Below, piece by piece: positions 1 to 7,044 of a stretch of DNA of 15,568 bases (position 1 is the first letter of the stretch; each line of letters begins with the position of its first letter). The notes under the pieces are model-generated. The model was not told the origin of the DNA. It made no database searches and saw nothing but the letters and a program-made list of their open reading frames with translations. The stretch is taken from assembly GCA_900757485.1 (NCBI GenBank), contig CAAEOA010000214.1, positions 1 through 15,568 on the forward strand. The letters are read 5' to 3'. A program made the position numbers and the translations under genes. Origin of the DNA: Oscillospiraceae bacterium. GTDB lineage: Bacteria > Bacillota > Clostridia > Oscillospirales > Ruminococcaceae.

Positions 1-1296
1 CCCGTGATCACCCACCCCAAACATAAACATTGAAAAATTTAAACCGTGCTCCTTTTTATATCGCAAAACATTAGCAATCAAACGGGAAATACTCAATACA
101 CCCTTGTATTGATCGGCAACAGCAAGCAACCGATAATCTCCGGTTCCTGACCAGCGATGCAAAATATGCTCCGCATTCCCGCGCATATGAAAATAATAAT
201 TCACTCCGCTTTTCTGTAAAATCCGCGGCATTGTTTCAGGGTGACCAAAGGCATCGGGCTCATGGCATACCGTAGGATATTTCCCGAATTCCTCTTTAAT
301 AAAGCGGCTTCCGTATAAAATTCCGTGAGCAATAGACTCTCCCTCAGGCATATTCAAGTCCGACTCTGTCCATCGTACTGCATTGGAAACATCCCACTGT
401 CCTTTTTGAACTCTGTTCCTGATTTCTTCAAATAGTTTCGGTTTTCTGTCTTTAATGAATTGATATAAACAAGGTTGGCTTTGGGAATAAGTAAAATCAG
501 GGAATTCTTCCATCAAAGCCGTCATAGTAGAAAAGTCATTGGAACACACATTATAAGTATCGTTTCGATCCCATTGCCAGTCAATATCTATGTGCGCATG
601 GGAAATCAAATAAACCGTATGCTGTTTGGCAACAGAGCGGATCGGCTCCAAAATATCATGAACTTTTTCTATCAGCGCACCCATTTGCTCAAACGGACAC
701 ACTCCTGCCTGGCAAAGCAAACAAGAGTCCGCCTGCTGTAAAATTTCCTCTGCCTCGGGGATCGCGGCAAGGTAATTCAACTCTTCCGCTAATGCAGTCA
801 TCAAAAACAGCAGGTTATCCACTGCCTCAATATCAAACCATGGCAAAAAGTTGATTCCCTGCGAAGAAAGGGTATGGCACTGACGCAAACAGATATCAAT
901 TTGATACACCGTACCGCTTTCCGACTTTTCCAATAGAATTTCCGGTCGAGTAAAATCTGCCCAGTACGAGAATGACATTGTAATTTTACCGTTAATATAG
1001 ACATCAACCGGATTAATGACGGTATTCGCCGTCAGATAAAATCGGCTGTTTTGCACCGACAGCCCTGCAATCTCCGCAGGCGGCAAATAAGCGGTTCTGA
1101 GCCAAATGTCCTGTGTTGGCTCAGCTTTAAAAAAGGTGGCCTGTACCGGAATATATCCTGATTCAGGCGGATAACTCTCCCCTGCCTCTGCAGTACAAAA
1201 TTCCCATTGCATTGCAGAGGGGTGCTTTTTAAGCGCAGCGTTTAATTCTGCAATTCGTTGCTGAAGTATTTTTTGTCCTTCCATAAAATCAAGCAT
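1..1296 (-). CDS. GH38 alpha-mannosidase, 3' end cut by window edge
   Basis: Only the first 432 codons are present; the frame runs open through the left edge. GH38 enzymes hydrolyse alpha-mannosides with a zinc-assisted retaining mechanism. Visible hallmarks are HAHIDIDWQW at residues 233-242 (His235 and Asp237 match the zinc ligands), HEPDAFGH at 345-352 (Asp348 matches the catalytic nucleophile) and GVGDHG at the edge, which begins the family's GDHGGGPT block. About 230 residues precede the catalytic domain, as in bacterial family members. No signal peptide is seen, so it is probably cytoplasmic and acts on imported oligosaccharides. It starts 13 bp after the phosphoesterase stop and is probably co-transcribed with it. 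The ATG at 1296 has no good ribosome binding site. In-frame GTG codons at 1329 and 1326 and an ATG at 1284 are alternatives. The family is certain; the specific linkage is not. Confidence 0.93.
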   Translation of the reverse strand, partial: MLDFMEGQKILQQRIAELNAALKKHPSAMQWEFCTAEAGESYPPESGYIPVQATFFKAEPTQDIWLRTAYLPPAEIAGLSVQNSRFYLTANTVINPVDVYINGKITMSFSYWADFTRPEILLEKSESGTVYQIDICLRQCHTLSSQGINFLPWFDIEAVDNLLFLMTALAEELNYLAAIPEAEEILQQADSCLLCQAGVCPFEQMGALIEKVHDILEPIRSVAKQHTVYLISHAHIDIDWQWDRNDTYNVCSNDFSTMTALMEEFPDFTYSQSQPCLYQFIKDRKPKLFEEIRNRVQKGQWDVSNAVRWTESDLNMPEGESIAHGILYGSRFIKEEFGKYPTVCHEPDAFGHPETMPRILQKSGVNYYFHMRGNAEHILHRWSGTGDYRLLAVADQYKGVLSISRLIANVLRYKKEHGLNFSMFMFGVGDHG

Positions 1297-1309
1297 AATG
1301 ATAATAACA

Positions 1310-2080
1310 TTATACCTGCTTTTCACCACCTTGTAACTTTTCTAATTGTTCCAGTGACAAATAAAAAGGATACGGTCCATAGAAAAAGGTACCGTGTCTC
1401 CGCTCTTGCAATGTCAAATTCGAATCCTGCAGTTTTCTGTAAAGCTGTTCTTTCGGGTAAGGAACATGCCGAATCTCCATATAACCGTCTTCTGACACCA
1501 AATAAGAAGCATCCTTGTCCGGATCATCATTGCGCCGATAGGATGCTGAACCCGGATTCATCCAAGTCATTCCGTTTCCAAATCGGCATATTACACCGCG
1601 ATGCGTATGTCCGAACAACAGAATTTTATTTTCACAGTCTGCCGGATATTGCTTGCTGTGTGTTTCCCAAAACACACGAAACTGCGTTTCATTTTGGACA
1701 ATATCCAAATCCGGAGTATAATAATGTGTCATTAGGCAAGGTACGCCATCCAACAGAAACTCTAATGTTTCGGGTAAACTGCGAAGATAATCAATATCGT
1801 CTTTTTGCAGCAGAGAAAGATTATACTCCGCAAACGTATAAGGACGATTCAAATCCACTTGATGCTTTTCATCAATCAGCCGCAGCATATTGACATCGTG
1901 ATTGCCTGCTACCGCATGTGCGTTATGTTCGCGCAGCCAGCGGATCACCTCACAAGGAAAAAATCCGTAATCAACAATATCCCCCGCAACATAAAGCAAA
2001 TCCCAATTTTTTTCCTTTTTCTCAATTGCGCGCAATGATTCGATATTACTATGGATGTCGGATAAAATAAGTGTTTTCAT
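1310..2080 (-). CDS. calcineurin-like metallophosphoesterase (YfcE/MJ0936 type)
   Basis: The 256-residue protein carries the full metallophosphoesterase signature: DIH (Asp8, His10), GDIVD (Asp34), GNHD (Asn60, His61), His119 and GHTH (His158, His160). These residues hold a two-metal centre that hydrolyses phosphoesters. Such small proteins are usually cytoplasmic phosphodiesterases with poorly defined substrates. I chose the ATG at 2080 because translation then begins MKTLILSDIH, as is normal for the family. The ATG at 2101 (seven more residues) lies downstream of AAAGGAG but at a long spacing of 16, so it remains possible; the frame also opens at a TTG at 2137. It is the first gene of a minus-strand pair with the alpha-mannosidase, expressed from the promoter at 2258-2287. 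Its role in sugar use is unknown; conversion of a phosphorylated sugar or a nucleotide is only a guess. Confidence 0.88.
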   Translation of the reverse strand: MKTLILSDIHSNIESLRAIEKKEKNWDLLYVAGDIVDYGFFPCEVIRWLREHNAHAVAGNHDVNMLRLIDEKHQVDLNRPYTFAEYNLSLLQKDDIDYLRSLPETLEFLLDGVPCLMTHYYTPDLDIVQNETQFRVFWETHSKQYPADCENKILLFGHTHRGVICRFGNGMTWMNPGSASYRRNDDPDKDASYLVSEDGYMEIRHVPYPKEQLYRKLQDSNLTLQERRHGTFFYGPYPFYLSLEQLEKLQGGEKQV

Positions 2081-2152
2081 CGCAAATCGAAGTAAGAACA
2101 TCCCGTTCGTACTTCTGCTCCTTTCAACAATTATCAATTAGTCAACATATAT

Positions 2153-2163
2153 TTGTATTACAA
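2153..2163. promoter_or_regulatory. putative operator site 1 (TTGTATTACAA)
   Basis: This is a perfect 11-bp dyad with 5-bp arms around a central T. It fits the TNGTNNNACNA pattern known for operators of some GntR-family regulators. It lies in the predicted 5' leader of the phosphoesterase/mannosidase transcript, about 90 bases after the predicted start of transcription. It shares the 8-mer GTATTACA with sites 2 and 3. Binding by the neighbouring regulator is inferred. Confidence 0.4.
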
Positions 2164-2257
2164 TAATTAATTATTTTAAAAATTGCGTATAATAAACATT
2201 TTTTTCAAAATATCATTAATTGAATATGAAATACAAATATAAAAATTCACTGATATC

Positions 2258-2287
2258 ATTATATCATAACAACAAGGAAAATTTCAA
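2258..2287 (-). promoter_or_regulatory. sigma-A-like promoter for phosphoesterase-mannosidase pair
   Basis: Read on the minus strand, TTGAAA (2287-2282) and a consensus TATAAT (2263-2258) are separated by 18 bp. The start of transcription would fall near 2250. The -10 box lies inside an imperfect 16-bp palindrome (2251-2266, seven of eight pairs matching), which could be a second regulatory element or chance in AT-rich DNA. Confidence 0.6.
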
Positions 2288-2373
2288 CTATATTGTCTAT
2301 TTATTTTATATTAATTATATCCAAATTACAATTTAATAAATGCAACAATTTCCTCTTTTGATATAAAATTAAA

Positions 2374-2384
2374 ACGTATTACAA
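2374..2384. promoter_or_regulatory. putative operator site 2 (ACGTATTACAA)
   Basis: This is the second copy of the GTATTACA core, with the right half TACAAAT more complete than the left. It lies upstream of both predicted -35 boxes (about 70-85 bases from each), where a bound protein could contact or loop to either promoter. Function is inferred from its repetition only. Confidence 0.35.
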
Positions 2385-2452
2385 ATTAAACGTCATTTTA
2401 GATTTTAACAGCGTAAATTCTGTAAAAAAACAAATAACTCCGCCTAAAATAC

Positions 2453-2481
2453 TGGACTTTTTCTAAAAAATGAGTTATACT
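2453..2481 (+). promoter_or_regulatory. sigma-A-like promoter for the GntR/LacI regulator
   Basis: TGGACT (2453-2458, four of six matches to the -35 consensus) and TATACT (2476-2481, five of six to the -10 consensus) are spaced by exactly 17 bp. Transcription would begin near 2488, inside operator-like site 3. That arrangement suggests the regulator represses its own gene. Confidence 0.6.
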
Positions 2482-2485
2482 ATTT

Positions 2486-2496
2486 CTGTAATACAT
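2486..2496. promoter_or_regulatory. putative operator site 3 (CTGTAATACAT)
   Basis: This is the third copy of the dyad, in the opposite orientation (TGTAATAC at 2487-2494). It starts five bases after the predicted -10 box and covers the predicted transcription start, a classic repressor position. A degenerate half copy (TGTAATA) follows at 2505-2511. Confidence 0.42.
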
Positions 2497-2538
2497 TTCA
2501 TTTATGTAATAGTTTATGATATAGTGGGAAAGGTGGTA

Positions 2539-2553
2539 ATGTCTTTATCCTGA
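2539..2553 (+). other. possible four-codon leader ORF (MSLS-stop)
   Basis: An ATG at 2539 follows the purine-rich GGGAAAGGTGG closely and is read as Met-Ser-Leu-Ser before TGA. This is a better ribosome binding site than the one before the real regulator start 41 bases after the TGA. It may be a tiny upstream ORF that tunes translation of the regulator, or a chance ATG beside a purine run. Confidence 0.22.
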
Positions 2554-2593
2554 CTCGATCATTCAGAGCCGAATAGGGATTGACTGGTATTTT

Positions 2594-3640
2594 ATGAAAA
2601 AATATGAAATTATCTTTAACGATTTGAAGCAAAGCATTGTTAACGGAAAGTATTCCAATGAAGAACGGCTGCCGCCTGAAGAAACCTTGGCAAAAAAATA
2701 TCAAACCTCCCGTGTTCCTGTACAGCAAGCCCTGAACGCGCTGGTTGGAATCGGCATGGTAAAGCGAATTGCCGGATCCGGTACTTATGTCACCTATTCT
2801 TCCAGCCTTAATATGCAGAAAAATCGAAACACCGTTTTCTTGCTGAACACCTTGGATGCCGAAACAGCCAAAATTATTGACGGAGTACAATCGGTCATGC
2901 AGGAAAAAGGGCTATTCTTAACCACAAAATTTTCTCAGTTTGATGATGCCATAGAAGACGAAGTTCTGGATGAACTCAACAACGGAAATATTGCAGGATT
3001 ATTGATTTATTCTATCGAATCAAATAATCATCTTGATAAAATTTATCATGCGATCAATCATAAAAAACCGATTGTGTTTGTGGACAAAAACCCCAGCCGC
3101 TTAATTGGAAACTGTGTAATGTCCGATCCCCAACAAGGTATGTTTTTGTTGATCAAGCATCTGGCTGAATGCGGACATAAAAAAATCGGCTTCATCGGTC
3201 ATCCTTTACAAACACGTACCTCCGTAAAACAACGCTTTGATGCAACCTGTGCCGCAATGAAATTTTTTGGCATTCCTTTAGATCATCGTTATCTTCGGTT
3301 TTCTCACGATCCAGCAAAGGAAACCCGAACATTGCTGACAATGTCAAATCCTCCGACAGCAATTGTCTATGCTTCCAGTTATCTGTATTATCTGAGTATG
3401 CCTGAATACTATAAATTGAAAGTATCTGTGCCAGATGATGTTTCTATCGTTTCATATGACCAGCTTCAAGTAGTGGAAGAATCCGACATGCCGATCACCA
3501 ATGTAGCGCAGGATTATCCCGGAATCGGCAATATGGCGGCAAAGCGATTGTTTGAGATCATGGTAAATCCAAATTGCGGATTCAGAACAGAGTATCTCCC
3601 TGTCATATTTCATGATGAAGGCTCCGTACGTCATATTTAG
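2594..3640 (+). CDS. GntR/LacI hybrid transcriptional regulator (AraR-like architecture)
   Basis: The 348-residue protein has two parts. Residues 1-68 form a GntR-type winged helix: KYEIIFNDLKQSIVNGKY, then LPPEETLAKKYQTSRVPVQQAL as the helix-turn-helix and GSGTYV ending the wing. Residues 78-345 form a LacI/periplasmic-binding-protein-like effector domain, shown by LAECGHKKIGFIG (190-202), RFDATCAAMKFFGIP (214-228), PTAIVYA (254-260) and VPDDVSIVSYDQ (279-290). Bacillus AraR has this architecture. Such proteins usually repress sugar genes until a sugar binds. Start choice rests on the normal GntR N-terminus; no in-frame alternative exists, and the ribosome binding site is weak (GGGA, 14 nt away). 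The gene lies divergent to the mannosidase pair and likely controls it and perhaps the transporter operon. The sugar effector cannot be read from the sequence. Confidence 0.92.
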   Translation: MKKYEIIFNDLKQSIVNGKYSNEERLPPEETLAKKYQTSRVPVQQALNALVGIGMVKRIAGSGTYVTYSSSLNMQKNRNTVFLLNTLDAETAKIIDGVQSVMQEKGLFLTTKFSQFDDAIEDEVLDELNNGNIAGLLIYSIESNNHLDKIYHAINHKKPIVFVDKNPSRLIGNCVMSDPQQGMFLLIKHLAECGHKKIGFIGHPLQTRTSVKQRFDATCAAMKFFGIPLDHRYLRFSHDPAKETRTLLTMSNPPTAIVYASSYLYYLSMPEYYKLKVSVPDDVSIVSYDQLQVVEESDMPITNVAQDYPGIGNMAAKRLFEIMVNPNCGFRTEYLPVIFHDEGSVRHI

Positions 3641-3680
3641 AAAACTGAAGCAAAAGAACAACCCCAGTAATAGTTAAGAT

Positions 3681-3717
3681 TATAATGAGGATATGGCATT
3701 GCCATATCCTCATTATA
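3681..3717. terminator. bidirectional hairpin terminator between regulator and mgtC
   Basis: A perfect 18-bp inverted repeat (3681-3698 and 3700-3717) has only one base between its arms, so the real loop is about five bases. It lies 40 bases after the regulator stop and two bases after the mgtC stop on the other strand. Neither side has a strong T-run, so it may be a weak terminator or an mRNA 3' stabiliser. Confidence 0.7.
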
Positions 3718-3719
3718 TG

Positions 3720-4457
3720 TTATAAGGGATCTGTATCTTCTTCAGTTAAGCTTTCCTGCAGCTTTATATAATCCGCAGACAATACACAATTTTCCTTTAG
3801 CAAATCCACCAGCACGGCATTACTGTCCACATAACTTTTCATATTTAATTCCAGTATTGACATAACCCCGTTGCTGAAATTTTCGTCGTTCTCATGCGTA
3901 TGGGAAATATGCGCATTTTGGACAATTACCCCCCACGTGTGCAAAAGTTTAGAGATATAGGCAATATCCGTCATTTGTTTTAGATAAATTTTAACAAACT
4001 TACGTCGCGGATGTCTTTTATAATAAAAATTATTGATTTTTCTGATAATGATCAAAGCAAATACCACTGCCAAAAATCCGATAATAGCTCCTTCGTAAAA
4101 TCCGATTCCTAATGCAAGTCCCATGCAGGCACTTGCCCAGAGTCCTGCAGCAGTCGTAATTCCTCGTACATGTCCCCCATTCAAAATAATGGTTCCAACT
4201 CCTAAAAATCCGATTCCACTTACCACCTGTGCACCGATCCTAGAAGGATCAGAACCGAATTGAAGAAACATATATTGTCCCACTATTGTTGTCATCGTAC
4301 TGCCGATGCACACCAATATATGGGTTCTCAAGCCTGCAGGATGGTGGTTTCCCTGTCGTTCCCACCCGATCACTCCGCCAAATAAAATACTTAATAATAA
4401 ACGTAATGCAACCGAAAAGGCATTCAACTGTTCAAATTTTGCAATTATTTCGCCCAT
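3720..4457 (-). CDS. MgtC/SapB family membrane protein
   Basis: The 245-residue protein has the hydrophobic MgtC core over residues 1-138 with family motifs GWERQ (31-35), AGLRTHILVCIGS (41-53), RIGAQVVSGIGFLGVGTI (73-90) and VRGITTAAGLWASACMG (97-113). About four to five membrane helices are expected, followed by a soluble C-terminal domain of about 100 residues similar in size to the ACT-like domain of MgtC. Family members are linked to survival at low magnesium and to control of membrane ATP synthase; they are not proven magnesium pumps. The ATG at 4457 is supported by AGAGGTGG ten bases upstream. The gene sits just after the terminator of the beta-helix gene and is probably not part of sugar metabolism. 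No clear promoter of its own was found. Confidence 0.9.
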   Translation of the reverse strand: MGEIIAKFEQLNAFSVALRLLLSILFGGVIGWERQGNHHPAGLRTHILVCIGSTMTTIVGQYMFLQFGSDPSRIGAQVVSGIGFLGVGTIILNGGHVRGITTAAGLWASACMGLALGIGFYEGAIIGFLAVVFALIIIRKINNFYYKRHPRRKFVKIYLKQMTDIAYISKLLHTWGVIVQNAHISHTHENDENFSNGVMSILELNMKSYVDSNAVLVDLLKENCVLSADYIKLQESLTEEDTDPL

Positions 4458-4489
4458 TGGTATTAATCCACCTCTCTTTTATTATTAAT

Positions 4490-4533
4490 AAAAACAAAAT
4501 ATCTTCCGTCTGTGTGAACGGCGGAAGATATTT
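4490..4533 (-). terminator. Rho-independent terminator of the transporter operon
   Basis: Twelve-base arms (4533-4522 and 4508-4497 on the minus strand) form a stem that can extend inward by a G-U and a G-C pair. The hairpin is followed by the T-rich tract TTTTGTTTTT. It begins 32 bases after the stop of the beta-helix lipoprotein gene and closes that transcript. Confidence 0.82.
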
Positions 4534-4565
4534 GCTTCTCTACGTTGAAAACGACTTTCTTTGAT

Positions 4566-6869
4566 CTATTCAATAACAGTTTGTTCTGATTGATTATTGA
4601 TCGTTAATCGGTTATACAATTTGATTTTTCCGTTTGTATTTTGATACGACTTCCCGTTGTATCTCATAATATTAACGCCAAACACTTCGCCATTAAGGAC
4701 CTCTAACAGAGGAGTAGTGTTATAAAGATTATCCGCACCGACATTAACAATTTTTACACCGGTACTATTTTGACTAACAATCAAGTTGCGGACACCATAA
4801 GCAAAGGTGTTGAGTATTGTTTCTCCGGTTGCATTTTCCAGACGAATATATTCAGTATTGGGTCTTGTAATCGGATTAAACAATTCGTTTTGAATCATTT
4901 GCTCAGACTTGGACCAACCTATCAGATCCAGTCCGTTGCGATACAAAATAGTCCCGTTTTGCAGGCAGCCCTCAATCATTCCGTTTTTACCACCCGCGGC
5001 AATCATATTCTGATAACAGCAACCTATTAGTTTATCAATATGATGATTGTCACAATTTCGAAAATCAATTCCATTATAGCCGGCGGCGATTGAAACGTTT
5101 ACCGCATATACGCCCGATGCTCTTCCGCGAATGGTATAACTGTATTTTTTTACCCCTAACCGAAAGTTATTGTTAATATAAAAGAAACGTACGCCGCGTA
5201 CACCCGAATTTACACCCTGCAAGGTAACCAGCGCCTGTGCAGTATCAGGGCTGACCGTTTGACCGTAATCCGCAAGAATCAAAGTCCCCTCGCTTGCATA
5301 ATTCTGCTCACGTTGAGCAGCGGAGGAACAGCCGCGCAATTCAACTCCTGCCGGCACTGTCAGGCTCTTTTGCAGCAAATATTTTCCGGCAGGAAGGTAA
5401 ACAATCCCTCCTGTCTTTTTCGCTTTGTTTAATTGTGCTTGAATAGCAGCCGAGGTATCTGTTAACCCGGTAATGTCTGCTGATACAACATACAGATAAG
5501 GCGCCGGCTTTAAAGGCTTGCGGCGATAGGAAACGGTAATTTTATCCATGGAAGAATCATTGGCAATATGGTTTCCTGTGATTTGTCCGTTGATTTGGCA
5601 GCCTGCCATTTTCACAACACCGTTTGTATTGTTTTTTATCGCAACGGTAGCTGAAATCTCTCCCTGCGAGGCAACCATTCCCCAGCGTTCGTCAATACTG
5701 TCTACAATTAAACCATGGAGGCAATCTGTAATTTTAAAGTCAAACAGCGAGCCGGCAAATTCTATCCGCTTGCCTTTCACAATGTTAATACCGGTATTAC
5801 AACCGCTGATTGATAAATTAGAAAATTCTGTCCACTCTAAATCTCCTAATTTCAATCCGGTAGTATTCGCTTTGCAATAAGCGTCAATTTTGCTTTGTGA
5901 AGCTGATTTCAGTCCCGCCCCTGCATTTGCCCAGAAATAACTGCTAATTGTAACATTCTTCCATGTTCCTACATCTGCCTGATTATATGCTTCAAACCCA
6001 ACCTTTAAAAATGTTCCTTTGACTGTATCAATTGTCATCATTTCATGTGCATTCGTTTCCGATACACAAGCTCCTACTCCACGGTATCCGTTAATGACCG
6101 TACAATTAACGACCGACTGAAGCATATAATCCGTTCCCGTTCCAACGACATAAAATGTAAACGGATACGGTTTTACATTATTGATATCCTGATTGGGATA
6201 ATACACTGTAAGCCCCATTGCACAGCTACTTCCGCCAATGGTAAACAGAGCCGGTTTTTCTTTATCCTGACTAGGCACATCCGCTAATATAATCGTGCCG
6301 TATTCATTCCCTAAATCAGGATCCTGCCAGTCTCCGCGCAGTGTCACAAAAGCCGGGATGCGAATTCCTTTCGTCACACGATATTTTCCCGCAGGAAGCC
6401 AAACAGTGCCTCCCCCTGAGTCAGCACAGGCATTAAGCGCCTCTTGAATGACTTGGGTACTGTCTTTTATCCCGGAAGTATCTGCATCAAAAGGAGGGCT
6501 TCCCACTACAATATCGGCAACAACAACATCTGAAGTCGCATACTTTGGCTGAATCAATCTCGGTTTTCTTGTTGTTTCTGTTGTATTCTCCCTCTTTATA
6601 TCGTCACTGGCAGTTGATGATACTTGTGACATAGAAAAAGTGCTTTCGCCTGTAAAAGCATCAGAACGCATAGCTGTATCTTGACTGTTTGAAGTTGATT
6701 CTGTTTGATTATCCACCAAGCCAACCTCACTTCCGCCGTTTTCGGAAACTGCAACTGAAGCAAAGTTTCGGGACAAAACTTTGTCCTTTCCTTGCTGACA
6801 GCCTGCAAGGGAAAATAGACACACACCAATTAGCATCAATCGAATAAGCTTGCTGTTTCGATTTTTCAC
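4566..6869 (-). CDS. tandem beta-helix lipoprotein, pectate lyase-like / GH55-like
   Basis: This 767-residue protein has a lipoprotein signal peptide with lipobox LAGC (Cys24), a Ser/Thr-rich linker (about 30-105) and two related right-handed beta-helix domains. The first begins near 116, the second near 459. Both contain a helix cap (STQVIQEAL; TSAAIQAQL), GG-V-LPAGKY (153-163; 487-497), IPAFVTLRG / VPAGVELRG and GTIILAD / GTLILAD. This is the Pectate_lyase_3 fold, and two such domains in tandem recall GH55 exo-beta-1,3-glucanases, though catalytic residues could not be assigned. A surface enzyme or glycan-binding protein is likely. The start is a GTG preceded by AAAAGGGGAAAG. It lies 175 bp after the MalG-type permease gene and before a terminator, so it ends the operon or has its own promoter. 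Substrate is unknown. Confidence 0.82.
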   Translation of the reverse strand: MKNRNSKLIRLMLIGVCLFSLAGCQQGKDKVLSRNFASVAVSENGGSEVGLVDNQTESTSNSQDTAMRSDAFTGESTFSMSQVSSTASDDIKRENTTETTRKPRLIQPKYATSDVVVADIVVGSPPFDADTSGIKDSTQVIQEALNACADSGGGTVWLPAGKYRVTKGIRIPAFVTLRGDWQDPDLGNEYGTIILADVPSQDKEKPALFTIGGSSCAMGLTVYYPNQDINNVKPYPFTFYVVGTGTDYMLQSVVNCTVINGYRGVGACVSETNAHEMMTIDTVKGTFLKVGFEAYNQADVGTWKNVTISSYFWANAGAGLKSASQSKIDAYCKANTTGLKLGDLEWTEFSNLSISGCNTGINIVKGKRIEFAGSLFDFKITDCLHGLIVDSIDERWGMVASQGEISATVAIKNNTNGVVKMAGCQINGQITGNHIANDSSMDKITVSYRRKPLKPAPYLYVVSADITGLTDTSAAIQAQLNKAKKTGGIVYLPAGKYLLQKSLTVPAGVELRGCSSAAQREQNYASEGTLILADYGQTVSPDTAQALVTLQGVNSGVRGVRFFYINNNFRLGVKKYSYTIRGRASGVYAVNVSIAAGYNGIDFRNCDNHHIDKLIGCCYQNMIAAGGKNGMIEGCLQNGTILYRNGLDLIGWSKSEQMIQNELFNPITRPNTEYIRLENATGETILNTFAYGVRNLIVSQNSTGVKIVNVGADNLYNTTPLLEVLNGEVFGVNIMRYNGKSYQNTNGKIKLYNRLTINNQSEQTVIE

Positions 6870-7044
6870 TCTGCTTTCCCCTTTTTAAATCATAATTAAA
6901 TTCACAGAAAATCATAGTATTTTCTTTGATTTCTATCGCATATTAAAATGTTATTATAATATTACATCTACTTTGCTTTTTATGATAACAGAATAATTCA
7001 ACCGTGGCTTTTCAACTCACTGTCAACAGATTTACATACAATGC
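6870..7044 (-). promoter_or_regulatory. 175-bp spacer upstream of the beta-helix gene
   Basis: This is the only gap above 35 bp between the transporter genes and the beta-helix gene. It contains no strong terminator hairpin, so read-through is likely. On the minus strand a TATAAT lies near 6953-6958 but no good -35 was seen at the right distance. A seven-of-eight match to the GTATTACA operator-like motif lies at 6959-6966, next to that TATAAT. A separate promoter is possible but unproven. Confidence 0.3.

Larger units (their letters stand above)
2081..2593. promoter_or_regulatory. AT-rich divergent regulatory region
   Basis: About 500 bases without a convincing protein-coding gene separate the phosphoesterase (minus) from the GntR/LacI regulator (plus). 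The region holds one sigma-A-like promoter in each direction, three copies of a GTATTACA/TGTAATAC dyad and a possible four-codon leader ORF. Both 5' leaders are long for sugar genes, roughly 105 nt towards the regulator and 150-170 nt towards the phosphoesterase. No riboswitch class was recognised. Confidence 0.7.

Noticed and set aside
1258..1893. Plus-strand open frame of 211 codons opposite the mannosidase and phosphoesterase genes
   Set aside because: It lies entirely antisense to two genes with clear catalytic motifs, has no ribosome binding site and its composition resembles no known protein.
2138..2593. Riboswitch or structured RNA in the long 5' leaders
   Set aside because: I looked for long paired stems or known aptamer cores and saw only short AT-rich dyads.
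2498..2890. Minus-strand open frame of 130 codons over the regulator start
   Set aside because: It overlaps the conserved GntR DNA-binding domain on the other strand and has no family resemblance.
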